Below are positions 10,673 to 19,396 of a stretch of 64,000 nt of DNA, piece after piece (positions within the stretch are counted from its first letter, which is position 1; every line of letters starts with the position of its first letter). The notes below the pieces were generated by a model. The model made no database searches and was not told the DNA's origin. It was given only the letters and a program-made list of their open reading frames with translations. Origin of the DNA: Ilumatobacteraceae bacterium (GTDB lineage: Bacteria; Actinomycetota; Acidimicrobiia; Acidimicrobiales; Ilumatobacteraceae); assembly GCA_021298435.1 (NCBI GenBank), contig JAJTFJ010000003.1, forward strand, positions 1-64,000, written 5' to 3'. Both the position numbers and the translations under genes were made by a program.

Positions 10673-11341
10673 TTAGCTCAGTTGTGTAAGAGCTTTCTTC
10701 ATCTCAAAGATTTCTGATTCCTGCGAATGAATAATGGAATCGGCGAAGGCGATCACTTCTTTATTCTTTGCATTGGACTTTGCGTACTCCGCCATGTGAA
10801 GCCCGCCCTTGTGATGAGCAATCATGAGCGTTGCGAAAATCCGGTCGGCCTCAGCTCCGCGTGACTTGTAGAGAGTATTCATCTCCTCAGATGAGGCCAT
10901 GCCCATCATCTCTTCAAGTGGTGTGGGCATTCCCATCCAGGACATAGCGATGTCTGATTCGTTTGTCTCGGCTTCGCCAAACATTCGAAGCATCTGGACC
11001 ATGCGGCCACCCTCGGCAGACTGAGTGAACATGATTTCTTTTGCGATCATGTTGAGAAGTAGGTTTCCCTTTGGGGACGCTCCGAGATACACGACAGACA
11101 TGGTGACTGCCTGCTCATGGTGGATTCGCATGTCTTGCAAAAAGCCAGTGTCAACTTTGTTGTGCGCAGCAACGGAATCAGAACGACCTATAGAAAATCC
11201 GATAGAACCAGCAGCCAACATGGCAACAATGGCCATCAAAATGATGTTGAGAGGGTTCTTCCACCAAGGAAGAAGCTCGACGTCTTGGTCCGTCTCGGTG
11301 TTCACAATGACCACGGTAGTAGCCTGTTTGCCATGTCGCAC
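10673..11341 (-). CDS. DUF305 family membrane-anchored protein
   Basis: This 222-aa protein has one N-terminal transmembrane helix (about 31-52) followed by an extracytoplasmic four-helix ferritin-like DUF305 domain. Its hallmark His/Met clusters are visible as M-R-I-H-H-E-Q-A and, later, M-I-A-H-H-K-G-G, arranged like metal or copper ligands. Function in the family is not firmly known. The GTG at 11341 would overlap the divergent bioY start by nine bases; an internal GTG near 11314 is an alternative that relieves this. It converges with the L,D-transpeptidase with only 8 nt between. Confidence 0.85.
   Translation of the reverse strand: MRHGKQATTVVIVNTETDQDVELLPWWKNPLNIILMAIVAMLAAGSIGFSIGRSDSVAAHNKVDTGFLQDMRIHHEQAVTMSVVYLGASPKGNLLLNMIAKEIMFTQSAEGGRMVQMLRMFGEAETNESDIAMSWMGMPTPLEEMMGMASSEEMNTLYKSRGAEADRIFATLMIAHHKGGLHMAEYAKSNAKNKEVIAFADSIIHSQESEIFEMKKALTQLS
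11320..11325 (+). promoter_or_regulatory. -10 element of bioY
   Basis: TAGCCT seven bases before the ATG at 11333. Confidence 0.45.
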
Positions 11342-11944
11342 ACAGCCCCCATTGTCCTGTCAGACCTCATTGTTCTTCCCCGCGTTCTGAACCGGGCTCG
11401 AGTCCGCGATGCGGTCCTTGTTCTCTCTGCTGCATTGTTCACAGCATTGTGTGCGCAGGTAACGATTCCTCTTGGTTTTACTCCTGTGCCATTAACGGGA
11501 CAAACATTTGCTGTTCTCAGTGTTGGTGGCATCTTGGGAGCCCGTCGAGCAATGGCAAGTCAGGCTCTTTATTGGGTGCTCGGAGCTATCGGACTTCCGT
11601 TTTACTCCGCTGCATCGGGTGGCTGGAACGTGGCGACCGGCTCAACATTCGGATACTTCATTGGATTCGTCCTTGCTGCTGGTGTTGTTGGTTGGTTCGC
11701 AGATCGTCGTGACGACCGCAACTACATCTCGTCTCTTTCAGCAATGTTCTTGGCATCCGGAATCATCTATGCCGCCGGTGCATTGTGGCTTGCCCACTTT
11801 TTGAATATTCCTGTCGCAACGGGCGAGACAAACGCAATTGCATTGGGTGTCAGTCCTTTCCTCGCCGGTGACATTGTGAAGATTGCTCTTGCAGCAGCTA
11901 TTGCCCCTCTCGGTTGGGCCTCGTATTACGCAAAGCCGCGCTGA
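11333..11944 (+). CDS. bioY: BioY biotin transporter, substrate-binding membrane subunit
   Basis: This 203-aa polytopic protein has about six helices. It is the S component of an ECF-type biotin transporter. The signature V-P-L-T-G-Q-T-F-A-V-L and G-A-I-G-L-P-F-Y-S segments match BioY. No ATPase or EcfT genes are adjacent, so it may work alone or with shared energising modules. The ATG at 11333 has TAGCCT seven bases upstream and no Shine-Dalgarno sequence, pointing to a leaderless transcript. A TetR regulator follows nine bases after the stop and may control it. Confidence 0.88.
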   Translation: MSHTAPIVLSDLIVLPRVLNRARVRDAVLVLSAALFTALCAQVTIPLGFTPVPLTGQTFAVLSVGGILGARRAMASQALYWVLGAIGLPFYSAASGGWNVATGSTFGYFIGFVLAAGVVGWFADRRDDRNYISSLSAMFLASGIIYAAGALWLAHFLNIPVATGETNAIALGVSPFLAGDIVKIALAAAIAPLGWASYYAKPR

Positions 11945-11952
11945 TCGGTGAC

Positions 11953-12597
11953 ATGGTTTCGCCGACTGACGCCAGTGAGACCCCATCGGGGAGAAAACTG
12001 GGTCGTCCGGCGGACACGGACTCGATAGACACACGCGACCGCATCATCCTGTGCGCCTGCACAAAATTTGCTGGTGAAGGTTTCGACGGCACAACAAACA
12101 AAGACATTGCATCGCTTGCAGGAGTCTCAAGTGCTGCTCTCTATCACTACTTTCCTTCGAAAGCAGATCTGTATGTTGCAGTGTGTGAACACATCAACAC
12201 TGTCTTTGAGAGGGTGTTCCAGCGCGCGCGTGATTTTGATCCGCGTTTAGAACGTCGCATGACTGCACTGCTGGTGGAGAACGGGAAGATTGGCAATGAA
12301 ACGCCATTCATCGTTGGGTTTGTCACTGGTATTGCAAGCGTCTTGAAAAAGCACCCTGAAGTTGCTGAGGGAGCCAATGTGTTTAATGCCAGTTTTCGCC
12401 GCATGACACTTGAACTTATTGAGACATCCACAGAAAAAGAGGGCATTCTTGCTGGCGACTCCGAAGCGGGTTTTGCCGACCTGACAATCTCAGCCCTTGC
12501 AGGTTTTGGGCGTTTGAGTGCTCGTGGTGAGCATGATCGCCGTGCTGCCGCTGCAGAAATGTATCTGCGGCTCATTCGGGCTGCAGCACACAAGTAG
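11953..12597 (+). CDS. TetR family transcriptional regulator
   Basis: This 214-aa regulator has an N-terminal helix-turn-helix (about 29-75; N-K-D-I-A-S-L-A-G-V-S-S-A-A-L-Y-H-Y-F-P-S-K) typical of TetR, followed by an all-helical ligand domain. The N-terminal 25 residues are polar and disordered. I chose ATG 11953, eight bases after the bioY stop, rather than an earlier ATG overlapping bioY. The gene lies between bioY and pgi; its ligand and operator are unknown. Confidence 0.88.
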   Translation: MVSPTDASETPSGRKLGRPADTDSIDTRDRIILCACTKFAGEGFDGTTNKDIASLAGVSSAALYHYFPSKADLYVAVCEHINTVFERVFQRARDFDPRLERRMTALLVENGKIGNETPFIVGFVTGIASVLKKHPEVAEGANVFNASFRRMTLELIETSTEKEGILAGDSEAGFADLTISALAGFGRLSARGEHDRRAAAAEMYLRLIRAAAHK

Positions 12598-12600
12598 TTT
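12595..12600 (+). promoter_or_regulatory. -10 element of pgi
   Basis: TAGTTT seven bases before the GTG at 12608; it overlaps the TetR stop codon. Confidence 0.35.
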
Positions 12601-12607
12601 GTTCACC

Positions 12608-14131
12608 GTGAACGTCGACGAACTTCAGTCCTTGCGAACACAGGCGAAGGCTGTGCCAACGGTTCGAGATCTATTTGCTAAAGAGCAGAATCGTGCAGCG
12701 CAGTTCACTCTCGATGCGTGCGGCATCCACGCTGACTTCTCTCGCCAGTTGCTGAGTGCAGATCTACTCGCCGCACTTCAATCCATAGTTGAGGCACAAG
12801 GCATTCAGGCACGATTTGAAGAGATGGTTCGTGGTGGTGTTGTCAACAACACTGAGAATCGTCGTGTTTTGCACACTGCCTTGCGAGATGATGCCGGCAA
12901 GAGCGAATGGGCTGCGGTGGCCTCAGTGCAGCGTGAACGTGCAGCTGCCTTTGCTGAAGAGGTTCGCCAGAACGCACAGTTTGATGCAGTGATCAATATT
13001 GGTATTGGTGGCAGCGACTTGGGCCCAGCGATGGCGACGCGTGCATTGCGGCGTTTTCGCAATGGTCCGGATGTTCGGTTCGTCTCAAATGTTGATGCTG
13101 CTGATCTTGATGATGCATTACGTGGGCTTGATCCATCACGCACACTTGTCATCGTTTCATCAAAAACATTCACCACTCTGGAAACAATGCACAATGCACA
13201 TCGTGCACGTGAGTGGGTGAGTGCATCAGGGACTGACTGGCGTACCCGTTTCGCTGCAGCGACCTCGAATCCGACCGAAGCAATCGCGTGGGGGATCACC
13301 TCTGATCGAATCTTTGAGTTTTTTGACTGGGTAGGTGGACGTTTCTCGTTGTCGTCAGTCATTGGTTTGCCATTGATGTGTGCAATTGGGCCTGATGCAT
13401 TTCAGGAAATGTTGAATGGTATGCACGACATGGATGTTCACATGGCTACTGCCCCGGTTGCAGAGAATCTGCCCATCACACATGCACTGACATGGTTTGT
13501 GAATGCGGTCCTGCTGGAACATCCCACAGTTGCTGTTATCCCGTATAGCCATGACCTAGCCAGACTTCCTGCTTTTCTTCAGCAGTTGGTGATGGAAAGC
13601 AATGGCAAGGGTGTTGCCCACGATGGTCGTGAACTCCTGATGGGAACATCGCCGGTGGTGTGGGGCGAACCTGGCACGAATGGTCAGCATGCCTTCTTTC
13701 AGATGCTGCATCAAGGTACGCAGACTGTGCCCGTTGAATTCATCAGCACCGTTGAGCCCTTGGGTGATGACGCCGTTGCACATGATCTTTTGATTGCAAA
13801 TATGGTGGCGCAAGCAGAAGCGTTTTCTGCAGGCAGTGAATCAAACGATCCACAACGTCGATTCACGGGCAATCGGCCCAACACTGTTGTGTTGCTTGAA
13901 CGTCTCAATCCATATTCGTTGGGTGCTCTCATTGCGATGTATGAGCATTCCACGGCAGTACAGGGCTGGCTGATGGGCGTGAATAGTTTTGACCAATTTG
14001 GAGTCGAATTAGGTAAATCAATGGCCACACTTGCTGTAGAAGCAATTCAAAAGGGCACGGCTAATACCTCGCAAACTATGACACACCCATTGATGGAATG
14101 GTTTTTAAGCCGTCGACAAAACAAGTCGTAG
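12608..14131 (+). CDS. pgi: Glucose-6-phosphate isomerase
   Basis: This 507-aa cytoplasmic enzyme interconverts glucose-6-P and fructose-6-P. Visible motifs are G-I-G-G-S-D-L-G-P near 132-140, S-S-K-T-F-T-T for phosphate binding, M-E-S-N-G-K-G with the catalytic Glu, G-T-N-G-Q-H-A-F-F, and the C-terminal F-G-V-E-L-G-K lysine. I chose the GTG at 12608 because TAGTTT lies seven bases before it; a TTG at 12599 is also in frame. The product feeds both glycolysis and the mannose/fucose nucleotide route encoded further along. Confidence 0.95.
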   Translation: MNVDELQSLRTQAKAVPTVRDLFAKEQNRAAQFTLDACGIHADFSRQLLSADLLAALQSIVEAQGIQARFEEMVRGGVVNNTENRRVLHTALRDDAGKSEWAAVASVQRERAAAFAEEVRQNAQFDAVINIGIGGSDLGPAMATRALRRFRNGPDVRFVSNVDAADLDDALRGLDPSRTLVIVSSKTFTTLETMHNAHRAREWVSASGTDWRTRFAAATSNPTEAIAWGITSDRIFEFFDWVGGRFSLSSVIGLPLMCAIGPDAFQEMLNGMHDMDVHMATAPVAENLPITHALTWFVNAVLLEHPTVAVIPYSHDLARLPAFLQQLVMESNGKGVAHDGRELLMGTSPVVWGEPGTNGQHAFFQMLHQGTQTVPVEFISTVEPLGDDAVAHDLLIANMVAQAEAFSAGSESNDPQRRFTGNRPNTVVLLERLNPYSLGALIAMYEHSTAVQGWLMGVNSFDQFGVELGKSMATLAVEAIQKGTANTSQTMTHPLMEWFLSRRQNKS

Positions 14132-14161
14132 CCAGATCATGTGAATGGGGCAACTGCGCCC

Positions 14162-14167
14162 TATCCT
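14162..14167 (+). promoter_or_regulatory. -10 element of pafBC
   Basis: TATCCT seven bases before the pafB ATG at 14175. Confidence 0.5.
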
Positions 14168-14174
14168 GCCCTAA

Positions 14175-15131
14175 ATGGCGGGCAATAAGACAACGGTGAA
14201 CTCCACTGAACGAATGCTGAATCTCGTTGCGTTACTCAGTGAGTCAACGCTTCCTCTCACACTCGAGGCAATCTCGAACAGCATGCGCGGTCAGTATCCA
14301 GAAAAAGATGAAGCGCGTCGTACCGCGTTTGAGCGTGACAAGAAGTCTTTGCGCAAACTCGGTATTCCCATTACGACGCAAACACTTGCTGGAAGCGATG
14401 CCGGCAAGACGGCGTATTCCATTGATCGTGCTGGGTATGCACTGATTGACTTTGCTTTGACGCCAGAAGAACTCTCCGCGCTACAACAAGCCGCGGCGTT
14501 GGTTCAGATTGGCACAACATGGGGAAAGCAAGCCGTGCAATGGTTGGGCGGGGAAATTGTTGACACGGAACTTGCGGGGGCAGTCAAAGTTGATGCACAG
14601 TCTCATGTGCTTCCAGCGTTGTGGTCTGCTGTTGCGTCGTTTACGACTGTGAAGTTTTCGTACCACGGTCGCCAGCGCGAAGTGCACCCTTACGGTCTTG
14701 TTGCTCGTAACGGTTTCTGGTATCTCATTGCATTTGATACCGAACGCGCGATGCAGGTGACATATCGCGTGGATCGCATTGAAGGCGATCTCACGATGGG
14801 GGACTCTCAATCATTTGAACGCCCTGAAGGCTTTGACCTTGCGACTGCGTACAAGCGCGATCCGAAAGACTTTGCTGGAGCTGGTTCAGAGGTTGCCATT
14901 GTGCGCCTTGATCATCGTGTGGCTCCCGCAGTCGTGCGTGAGTTGGGTGAGGACGCAGTGGTGGCGCGCCGTACAGATGGTTCCATCGATGTCGAAGTGG
15001 CGAGCGGCAATCGTCCCGCCTTCAAGTCATGGCTCTTTGCCATGGTTGACCGTGCAGAAGTCATTTCACCTGAATCTGTGCGTCAAGAAATCATTGCTGA
15101 TCTTCAGCGCATGGCAGGAGGTGCCCAATGA
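14175..15131 (+). CDS. pafB: PafB, WYL-domain DNA-damage regulator
   Basis: This 318-aa protein has an N-terminal winged HTH (S-T-E-R-M-L-N-L-V to about residue 65) and a central WYL domain (about 145-230). In mycobacteria PafB and PafC act together as the LexA-independent activator of DNA-repair genes. The start ATG has TATCCT seven bases upstream. It overlaps pafC as ATGA, so the two are made in stoichiometric coupling. No Pup-proteasome or tat genes adjoin it, unlike in mycobacteria. Confidence 0.92.
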   Translation: MAGNKTTVNSTERMLNLVALLSESTLPLTLEAISNSMRGQYPEKDEARRTAFERDKKSLRKLGIPITTQTLAGSDAGKTAYSIDRAGYALIDFALTPEELSALQQAAALVQIGTTWGKQAVQWLGGEIVDTELAGAVKVDAQSHVLPALWSAVASFTTVKFSYHGRQREVHPYGLVARNGFWYLIAFDTERAMQVTYRVDRIEGDLTMGDSQSFERPEGFDLATAYKRDPKDFAGAGSEVAIVRLDHRVAPAVVRELGEDAVVARRTDGSIDVEVASGNRPAFKSWLFAMVDRAEVISPESVRQEIIADLQRMAGGAQ

Positions 15132-16069
15132 GCGGCAAGCGTGGACCCCGAAGTGCAGAAGACCGCGTCCGCGGACTCTTGGTGATGTTGCCATGGCTGA
15201 TGCAGCGCAAGCGCGTTGCTATTGCCGATATGGCAAAGCAGTTCAATGTGAGCGAGTCTGACCTCATCGAAGACATTGAGTTGGCTTCGATGTGCGGTTT
15301 GCCGCCGTACTCTCCGTATGAACTCACAGAGGTCTACATCGACGAGGATTACATCCTTGTTGGACCAAACAAGTACTTCGAGCGCCGTCTAGAACTCACA
15401 TCGTCTGAGGCATTTGGACTCAGTCTCCTTGCAGCAGCAGCGGAGGAAATGCCGGGGTTCACCCGTGGCAAAGATTTGAAGAACGCTCTCAAGAAGTTGC
15501 GCAAGATTCTGGGCGAGGGCATTGTCGATGTCGACGTTGAGTCTCCACAGTTTTTGAATGACGTGACGGACGCATCGCAAACAGGGGAGCGTCTGCGATT
15601 GACGTATTGGACTCCAGCGCGTAACGAAGAATCAGATCGTCTTGTTACCGTGCGCTCGGTCTTTACTGACCGTGGCCATTGGTACATCGCTGCCGATGAT
15701 GATGCATCGGGTGATCGTCGCCATTTCCGTGTTGACCGCATTCGCAACGTGGAATACACGGGCATCTTTGTTCCTGTTGTGGCAGAGCCAGTGCAGGTGC
15801 CTGCGTGGTTTGCAGATGCTGCTGACAAGTTAGTGGTGACGCTTGATGTTGCTGCCGAGGCCGGCTGGGTAGTGGAGAGCTACCCCTGTCGTTCGCTGAC
15901 CGAGAATGCTGACGGGTCATTTCGTGTGGAGATGGTTGTCAACAGCGAGCATTGGCTGGGGCGCTTGCTCTTGCGCGGCGGAGGCTTAGTGAGGGTCGTA
16001 GCGCCAAGTACTTTGTCGACAATGCAGCAAACAGTCGCTGCACAAGTACTGGCGAATTACTCCAAGTAA
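15128..16069 (+). CDS. pafC: PafC, WYL-domain DNA-damage regulator
   Basis: This 313-aa partner of PafB has an N-terminal HTH (K-R-V-A-I-A-D-M-A-K-Q-F-N-V-S), a WYL domain in the middle (G-H-W-Y-I-A near 184) and a C-terminal WCX-like domain. The heterodimer or tandem acts as a transcription activator responding to DNA damage or ssDNA. Its ATG overlaps the pafB stop. It converges on the DnaQ-like exonuclease with only three bases between stops. Confidence 0.92.
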   Translation: MSGKRGPRSAEDRVRGLLVMLPWLMQRKRVAIADMAKQFNVSESDLIEDIELASMCGLPPYSPYELTEVYIDEDYILVGPNKYFERRLELTSSEAFGLSLLAAAAEEMPGFTRGKDLKNALKKLRKILGEGIVDVDVESPQFLNDVTDASQTGERLRLTYWTPARNEESDRLVTVRSVFTDRGHWYIAADDDASGDRRHFRVDRIRNVEYTGIFVPVVAEPVQVPAWFADAADKLVVTLDVAAEAGWVVESYPCRSLTENADGSFRVEMVVNSEHWLGRLLLRGGGLVRVVAPSTLSTMQQTVAAQVLANYSK

Positions 16070-16072
16070 TCG

Positions 16073-16669
16073 TTAGGAGAACAGGTCAGGTAACTGATCT
16101 GGTTTCTGAACATCCATCTCGCGCATGAGATGGATGAGTAATTCGGCAGTTGCGGTGGCATCTGATTTTGCCTCATGGGCATTTTCGTGGTCTATGCCGT
16201 AGTGCTCGCACAAAGCATGCAGTGAATGCTTGCGGGTGCGGTCCTGGTCGGTTCTTCGAGCGAGCGCGAGTGTGTCGACATATGTGTCGATCTTGTTCTC
16301 GAGACCAACTCGCGCAGATTCGGCATGCAAAAAGTTGATATCAAACATGGCGTTATGGGCAGTGAAGACGTTGCCTTTGCTGATGGTCCACACTTTTTCA
16401 AGAGCTTCGCGAAGAGGCATACCCTGGGCGACTTGCTCCACTGAAATTCCGTGCACATGTTCAGCCCCGTGTGTGTACTGGGCAGGGTTTTCTGGCCGAA
16501 CAACGGTGTCGAAGGATTCAACTATTTCGCCCTCACCGTTAATGACAATGGCAGCCACTTGAATCACTCGATCTGTTTCAGGATCTATTCCCGTGGTTTC
16601 AAAATCGACAACTGCGAATGACACATCACGCATTGATGATGTTGTTTTTTGTTCGTTGTTGTTTGTCAT
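16073..16669 (-). CDS. DnaQ-like 3'-5' exonuclease (DNA polymerase III epsilon type)
   Basis: This ~198-aa DEDDh exonuclease has ExoI V-V-D-F-E-T-T-G (D22, E24), ExoII H-N-A-M-F-D-I-N-F-L and ExoIII H-E-A-K-S-D-A, the set used for proofreading. It could be the epsilon subunit or a stand-alone repair exonuclease; no polymerase gene adjoins. The frame opens from a TTG at 16699, but ATG 16669 or ATG 16633 gives the normal family N-terminus. Confidence 0.88.
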   Translation of the reverse strand: MTNNNEQKTTSSMRDVSFAVVDFETTGIDPETDRVIQVAAIVINGEGEIVESFDTVVRPENPAQYTHGAEHVHGISVEQVAQGMPLREALEKVWTISKGNVFTAHNAMFDINFLHAESARVGLENKIDTYVDTLALARRTDQDRTRKHSLHALCEHYGIDHENAHEAKSDATATAELLIHLMREMDVQKPDQLPDLFS

Positions 16670-16719
16670 AAGTGAAACTGTAAGCGCAGGGTGATGCAAC
16701 GTAGGGAAAACACGTGGTG

Positions 16720-17115
16720 TTATGTAGTCGGTGGTGTCATGAGATCAACGATTGCCTGTCGATCGAAGTAATCGCGCCACAACGTGAACTTGCCGTTCTC
16801 AATTTCGAACACTCCTGCAACGGGCAGCGTTCCCCATTTGCCATGAATCTCGACACGATCATCTCGTTCATTCAAGACAGTGCCCTTTGTAAGGTCGCCC
16901 GAAGAAGTTTGACGCAAGATTCTCCAGTCAATTCCTGTACACATTCCGAAGAAGCCGCTCAAGGTGTCGGTGAGAGCTTGTGGACCGAACACTTTGCCCA
17001 TCGGCACATTGTCGTATTCAAAGTCATCGGTGACCATTGCAGTTGCACGGTCGAGATCTCGAGCGACGAGGGCAGCAATGAATTCATTGACGAGTTCTTC
17101 AGGAGTAGAGGCCAT
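16720..17115 (-). CDS. SnoaL/limonene-epoxide-hydrolase-like protein
   Basis: This ~131-aa single-domain protein has the NTF2-like cone fold of the limonene-1,2-epoxide hydrolase/SnoaL group: an N-terminal helix pair (P-E-E-L-V-N-E-F-I-A-A-L), then curved strands ending G-K-F-T-L-W-R-D-Y-F-D. The D-W-R-I-L-R and W-R-D-Y segments resemble the Asp/Arg/Asp catalytic arrangement of LEH enzymes, so epoxide hydrolysis is possible but unproven. The ATG at 17115 is preferred over the GTG two codons earlier. Confidence 0.7.
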   Translation of the reverse strand: MASTPEELVNEFIAALVARDLDRATAMVTDDFEYDNVPMGKVFGPQALTDTLSGFFGMCTGIDWRILRQTSSGDLTKGTVLNERDDRVEIHGKWGTLPVAGVFEIENGKFTLWRDYFDRQAIVDLMTPPTT

Positions 17116-17136
17116 GCACAAATTGTGCCACAGGCA

Positions 17137-18558
17137 CTACAGAAGTTCGGCGGCGAGACTTGCGACTTCGCTGCGTTCGCATGAAGCAAGCGTCACATGT
17201 CCGAAACAGCTTTGGTTTGCAAAGGCGTGAATCAAGACCGCCAAGGCATTGTTGGACTCGCCCATGTAAGGAGCGTCAATTTGGCTGGTGTCTCCGGTGA
17301 AGATGACTTTTGTTCCTTCACCAATGCGCGTGAGGATTGTCTTGAGCGTTGTGGGCTCAAGGTTTTGTGCTTCGTCCACGACAACAAACTGACGATGGAG
17401 CGAGCGACCGCGCAAGAAAGTGACAGATTCAAGGGAGAGTTGCCCACGGGCGGTGAAATCCTCAATCAAGCGGCGAGCATCATGACTGCTGCGCTGATCA
17501 GTCAGAGCAACGATTGCATCGTGAATAGCTGACATCCACGGATCGAGCTTTTCATCAAGCCCACCGGGGAGGAATCCGACATCGGCACGGCCTACGGGGA
17601 CCAAGGGCCGGTACACAGCGAGTTTTTCGTAGGTGCGATTCTCGACGACTTGCTCGAGGCCAGCGGCAATTGCCATCACCGTCTTGCCGGTGCCAGCACG
17701 ACCATCAAGGGCAATGACGCTGACGTCGGGATCCATGAGCAGTTCCAATGCAAAGCGTTGTTCTTTGGAACGTGCTCGCAGGCCCCAAGCCTCGGGGGAC
17801 GCTGCAGAGAGAAGCTCGGTCATCTCGCCATTACAACGCACGAGTGCAGACTGAGAACCCGAACGCACGACTGCGAATTCATTCACAACGAGTTCTGCGT
17901 TCCCACCAAAAGCATCAGTAGGAACTTCGCCGTTGTTGTACAGCGAATTAACAATCTCGCTGGACACATCAAGTGTGAACCATCCCATGGGGCGTGTATT
18001 CGCGGCGCGGCCCACGGGCTGATGCTCGGCAGCAACAAGACCGAGGTGTGCTGCTTTGATACGTAATCCCGCGTCATTGGAGATGACTTGTGTGGGTGCG
18101 AATCGTGATTGACCAAGTGCGGCGCCGATAATGCGGTTGTCAGGAATCTCAGGATTCAGGCCATTTTCAATGAGTCTGTCGCGCTGGATGCCATTGACTT
18201 CAATGTGGATAGTGGCGCCGCCAGGTTCTGAGTTCAAAGGAATGGGCTCGTGGATTGATCCACCAGCGCCCTTTCGAAGATCTTCAATTGTGCGAAGTGC
18301 GGTACGAGCAGAACGACCAACGTCATCTGGGCGGCTCTTCAAACCATCAAGTTCTTCGATGACTGTGAGCGGAATGACGATGTCGCAACCGGGGAATGAA
18401 TGAAGACATCCGGGATCAGCAATGAGAACTGATGTGTCAATCACGATGCGCGTGCGCACAACAGACTCAGAATTCGAGGTGCTCGACGCTGTTCCACGTG
18501 GTGACCAAACGTCTGCACCGATCTGCTCCGCAACATGATCGATGTCTTCATCATTCAC
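17137..18558 (-). CDS. PIN-PhoH fusion (PhoH2-type ATPase/ribonuclease)
   Basis: An N-terminal PIN RNase domain (V-I-D-T-S-V-L-I-A-D-P, acidic Asp residues) is fused to a C-terminal PhoH ATPase with P-loop G-R-A-G-T-G-K-T and Walker B V-V-D-E-A-Q-N. PhoH2 proteins are ATP-dependent RNA helicase/RNases. The start is uncertain. The frame is open to 18828, with an ATG at 18684 preceded by GGAG, a GTG at 18558, and a GTG at 18459 just before the PIN domain. The DNA upstream of 18590 is very AT-rich, unlike coding sequence here, so I chose 18558. In that reading the protein has 473 aa. Confidence 0.82.
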   Translation of the reverse strand: MNDEDIDHVAEQIGADVWSPRGTASSTSNSESVVRTRIVIDTSVLIADPGCLHSFPGCDIVIPLTVIEELDGLKSRPDDVGRSARTALRTIEDLRKGAGGSIHEPIPLNSEPGGATIHIEVNGIQRDRLIENGLNPEIPDNRIIGAALGQSRFAPTQVISNDAGLRIKAAHLGLVAAEHQPVGRAANTRPMGWFTLDVSSEIVNSLYNNGEVPTDAFGGNAELVVNEFAVVRSGSQSALVRCNGEMTELLSAASPEAWGLRARSKEQRFALELLMDPDVSVIALDGRAGTGKTVMAIAAGLEQVVENRTYEKLAVYRPLVPVGRADVGFLPGGLDEKLDPWMSAIHDAIVALTDQRSSHDARRLIEDFTARGQLSLESVTFLRGRSLHRQFVVVDEAQNLEPTTLKTILTRIGEGTKVIFTGDTSQIDAPYMGESNNALAVLIHAFANQSCFGHVTLASCERSEVASLAAELL

Positions 18559-19084
18559 CGTGCGAGATGTGAAGTGGTGGATATCGAAGTGAACTTTTTG
18601 TTTCGAAAAAGTTCTGAAAGAGATTTTTGGGGGATATTTCAGAAATTTTTTAAAATTTTTTTCAGACGAAAAAGTGACACTCATCACGCTCCGAAAAAGC
18701 TGTGAACAACCGATATTGATGAAGCCCTTGCGGCGCTTGGGATTGCGAAGATTCGATGATGTGCGAAGTGTCAAAAACCCTTTATCCACAAGGGGTTTTG
18801 AAATGTAGACCTCGGGAAACCCTTGCAATTATTGAGTTTCATGAGATTCTGGGCAGAAGAATCATTGCGCGAGGAGAAGTGCGATGCGATGAAACGTTGT
18901 CGCTCCGATGAACAGTGATCACAAAATTTTCGCCCTGGCGCGCGCGTGTGATCGAGATCAAATCAGTCGCCGCTATTTCTCCCAAAAACGAGATAGTTGC
19001 ATTTGCAAGTAATCGAATGCTTGCAATTGTTGAAATTTGCTACTCAACTTATTCCAACCACTCCGATTCCGAGGAGGAAACACA
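18559..19084. promoter_or_regulatory. AT-rich intergenic region with DnaA-box-like sites
   Basis: This is the only gap above 300 bases. It holds an A/T tract near 18620-18665 with TTTCAGA repeats, a consensus DnaA box TTATCCACA at 18782-18790, a near match TTGTTCACA (minus strand) at 18701-18709, and a loose hairpin around the box formed by AAAACCC and GGGGTTTT. A 14-base repeat, CTTGCAATTRTTGA, lies at about 18831 and 19020, the second just before the HU gene. No coding frame looks convincing apart from a possible N-terminal extension of phoH. Confidence 0.5.
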
Positions 19085-19369
19085 ATGACCAAAGCAGAAC
19101 TCATCGAAGAGATTGCAAAGCAAGCTGAGTGCACGAAGGCAGACGCCGAGCGCACTCTCACAGCTTTCTTTGACTTAGTAGTTGCTTCTACCAAGAAGGG
19201 CGAAAAAGTGGCATGGCCGGGCTTCGGCTCGTTCAGCACCACTGCTCGCAAGGAGCGCACCGGTCGCAACCCACAAACGGGTGCGGCAGTAACGGTTCCC
19301 GCCTCAACTGCGATGAAGTTCACAGCGAGCTCAACATTAAAAGCTCAGCTGAACCCAAACCGTAAGTAA
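19085..19369 (+). CDS. hup: HU family DNA-binding protein
   Basis: This 94-aa nucleoid protein shows the complete HU fold: M-T-K-A-E-L-I-E-E-I-A, the dimer core, and the DNA-binding arm G-R-N-P-Q-T-G. A strong Shine-Dalgarno sequence, GAGGAGGAAA, precedes the ATG, so the open frame from 19037 is not used. It ends right after the HU domain, without the Lys/Ala-rich tail of mycobacterial HupB. That tail is instead encoded by the next ORF, 27 nt downstream, so the two probably act together on DNA. Confidence 0.95.
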   Translation: MTKAELIEEIAKQAECTKADAERTLTAFFDLVVASTKKGEKVAWPGFGSFSTTARKERTGRNPQTGAAVTVPASTAMKFTASSTLKAQLNPNRK

Positions 19370-19396
19370 CCACTTACCCAACGATAGGAAACTAAA

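Noticed and set aside
18590..19084. Chromosomal origin oriC
   Set aside because: Only one consensus DnaA box and one near match, and no dnaA, dnaN or recF nearby.
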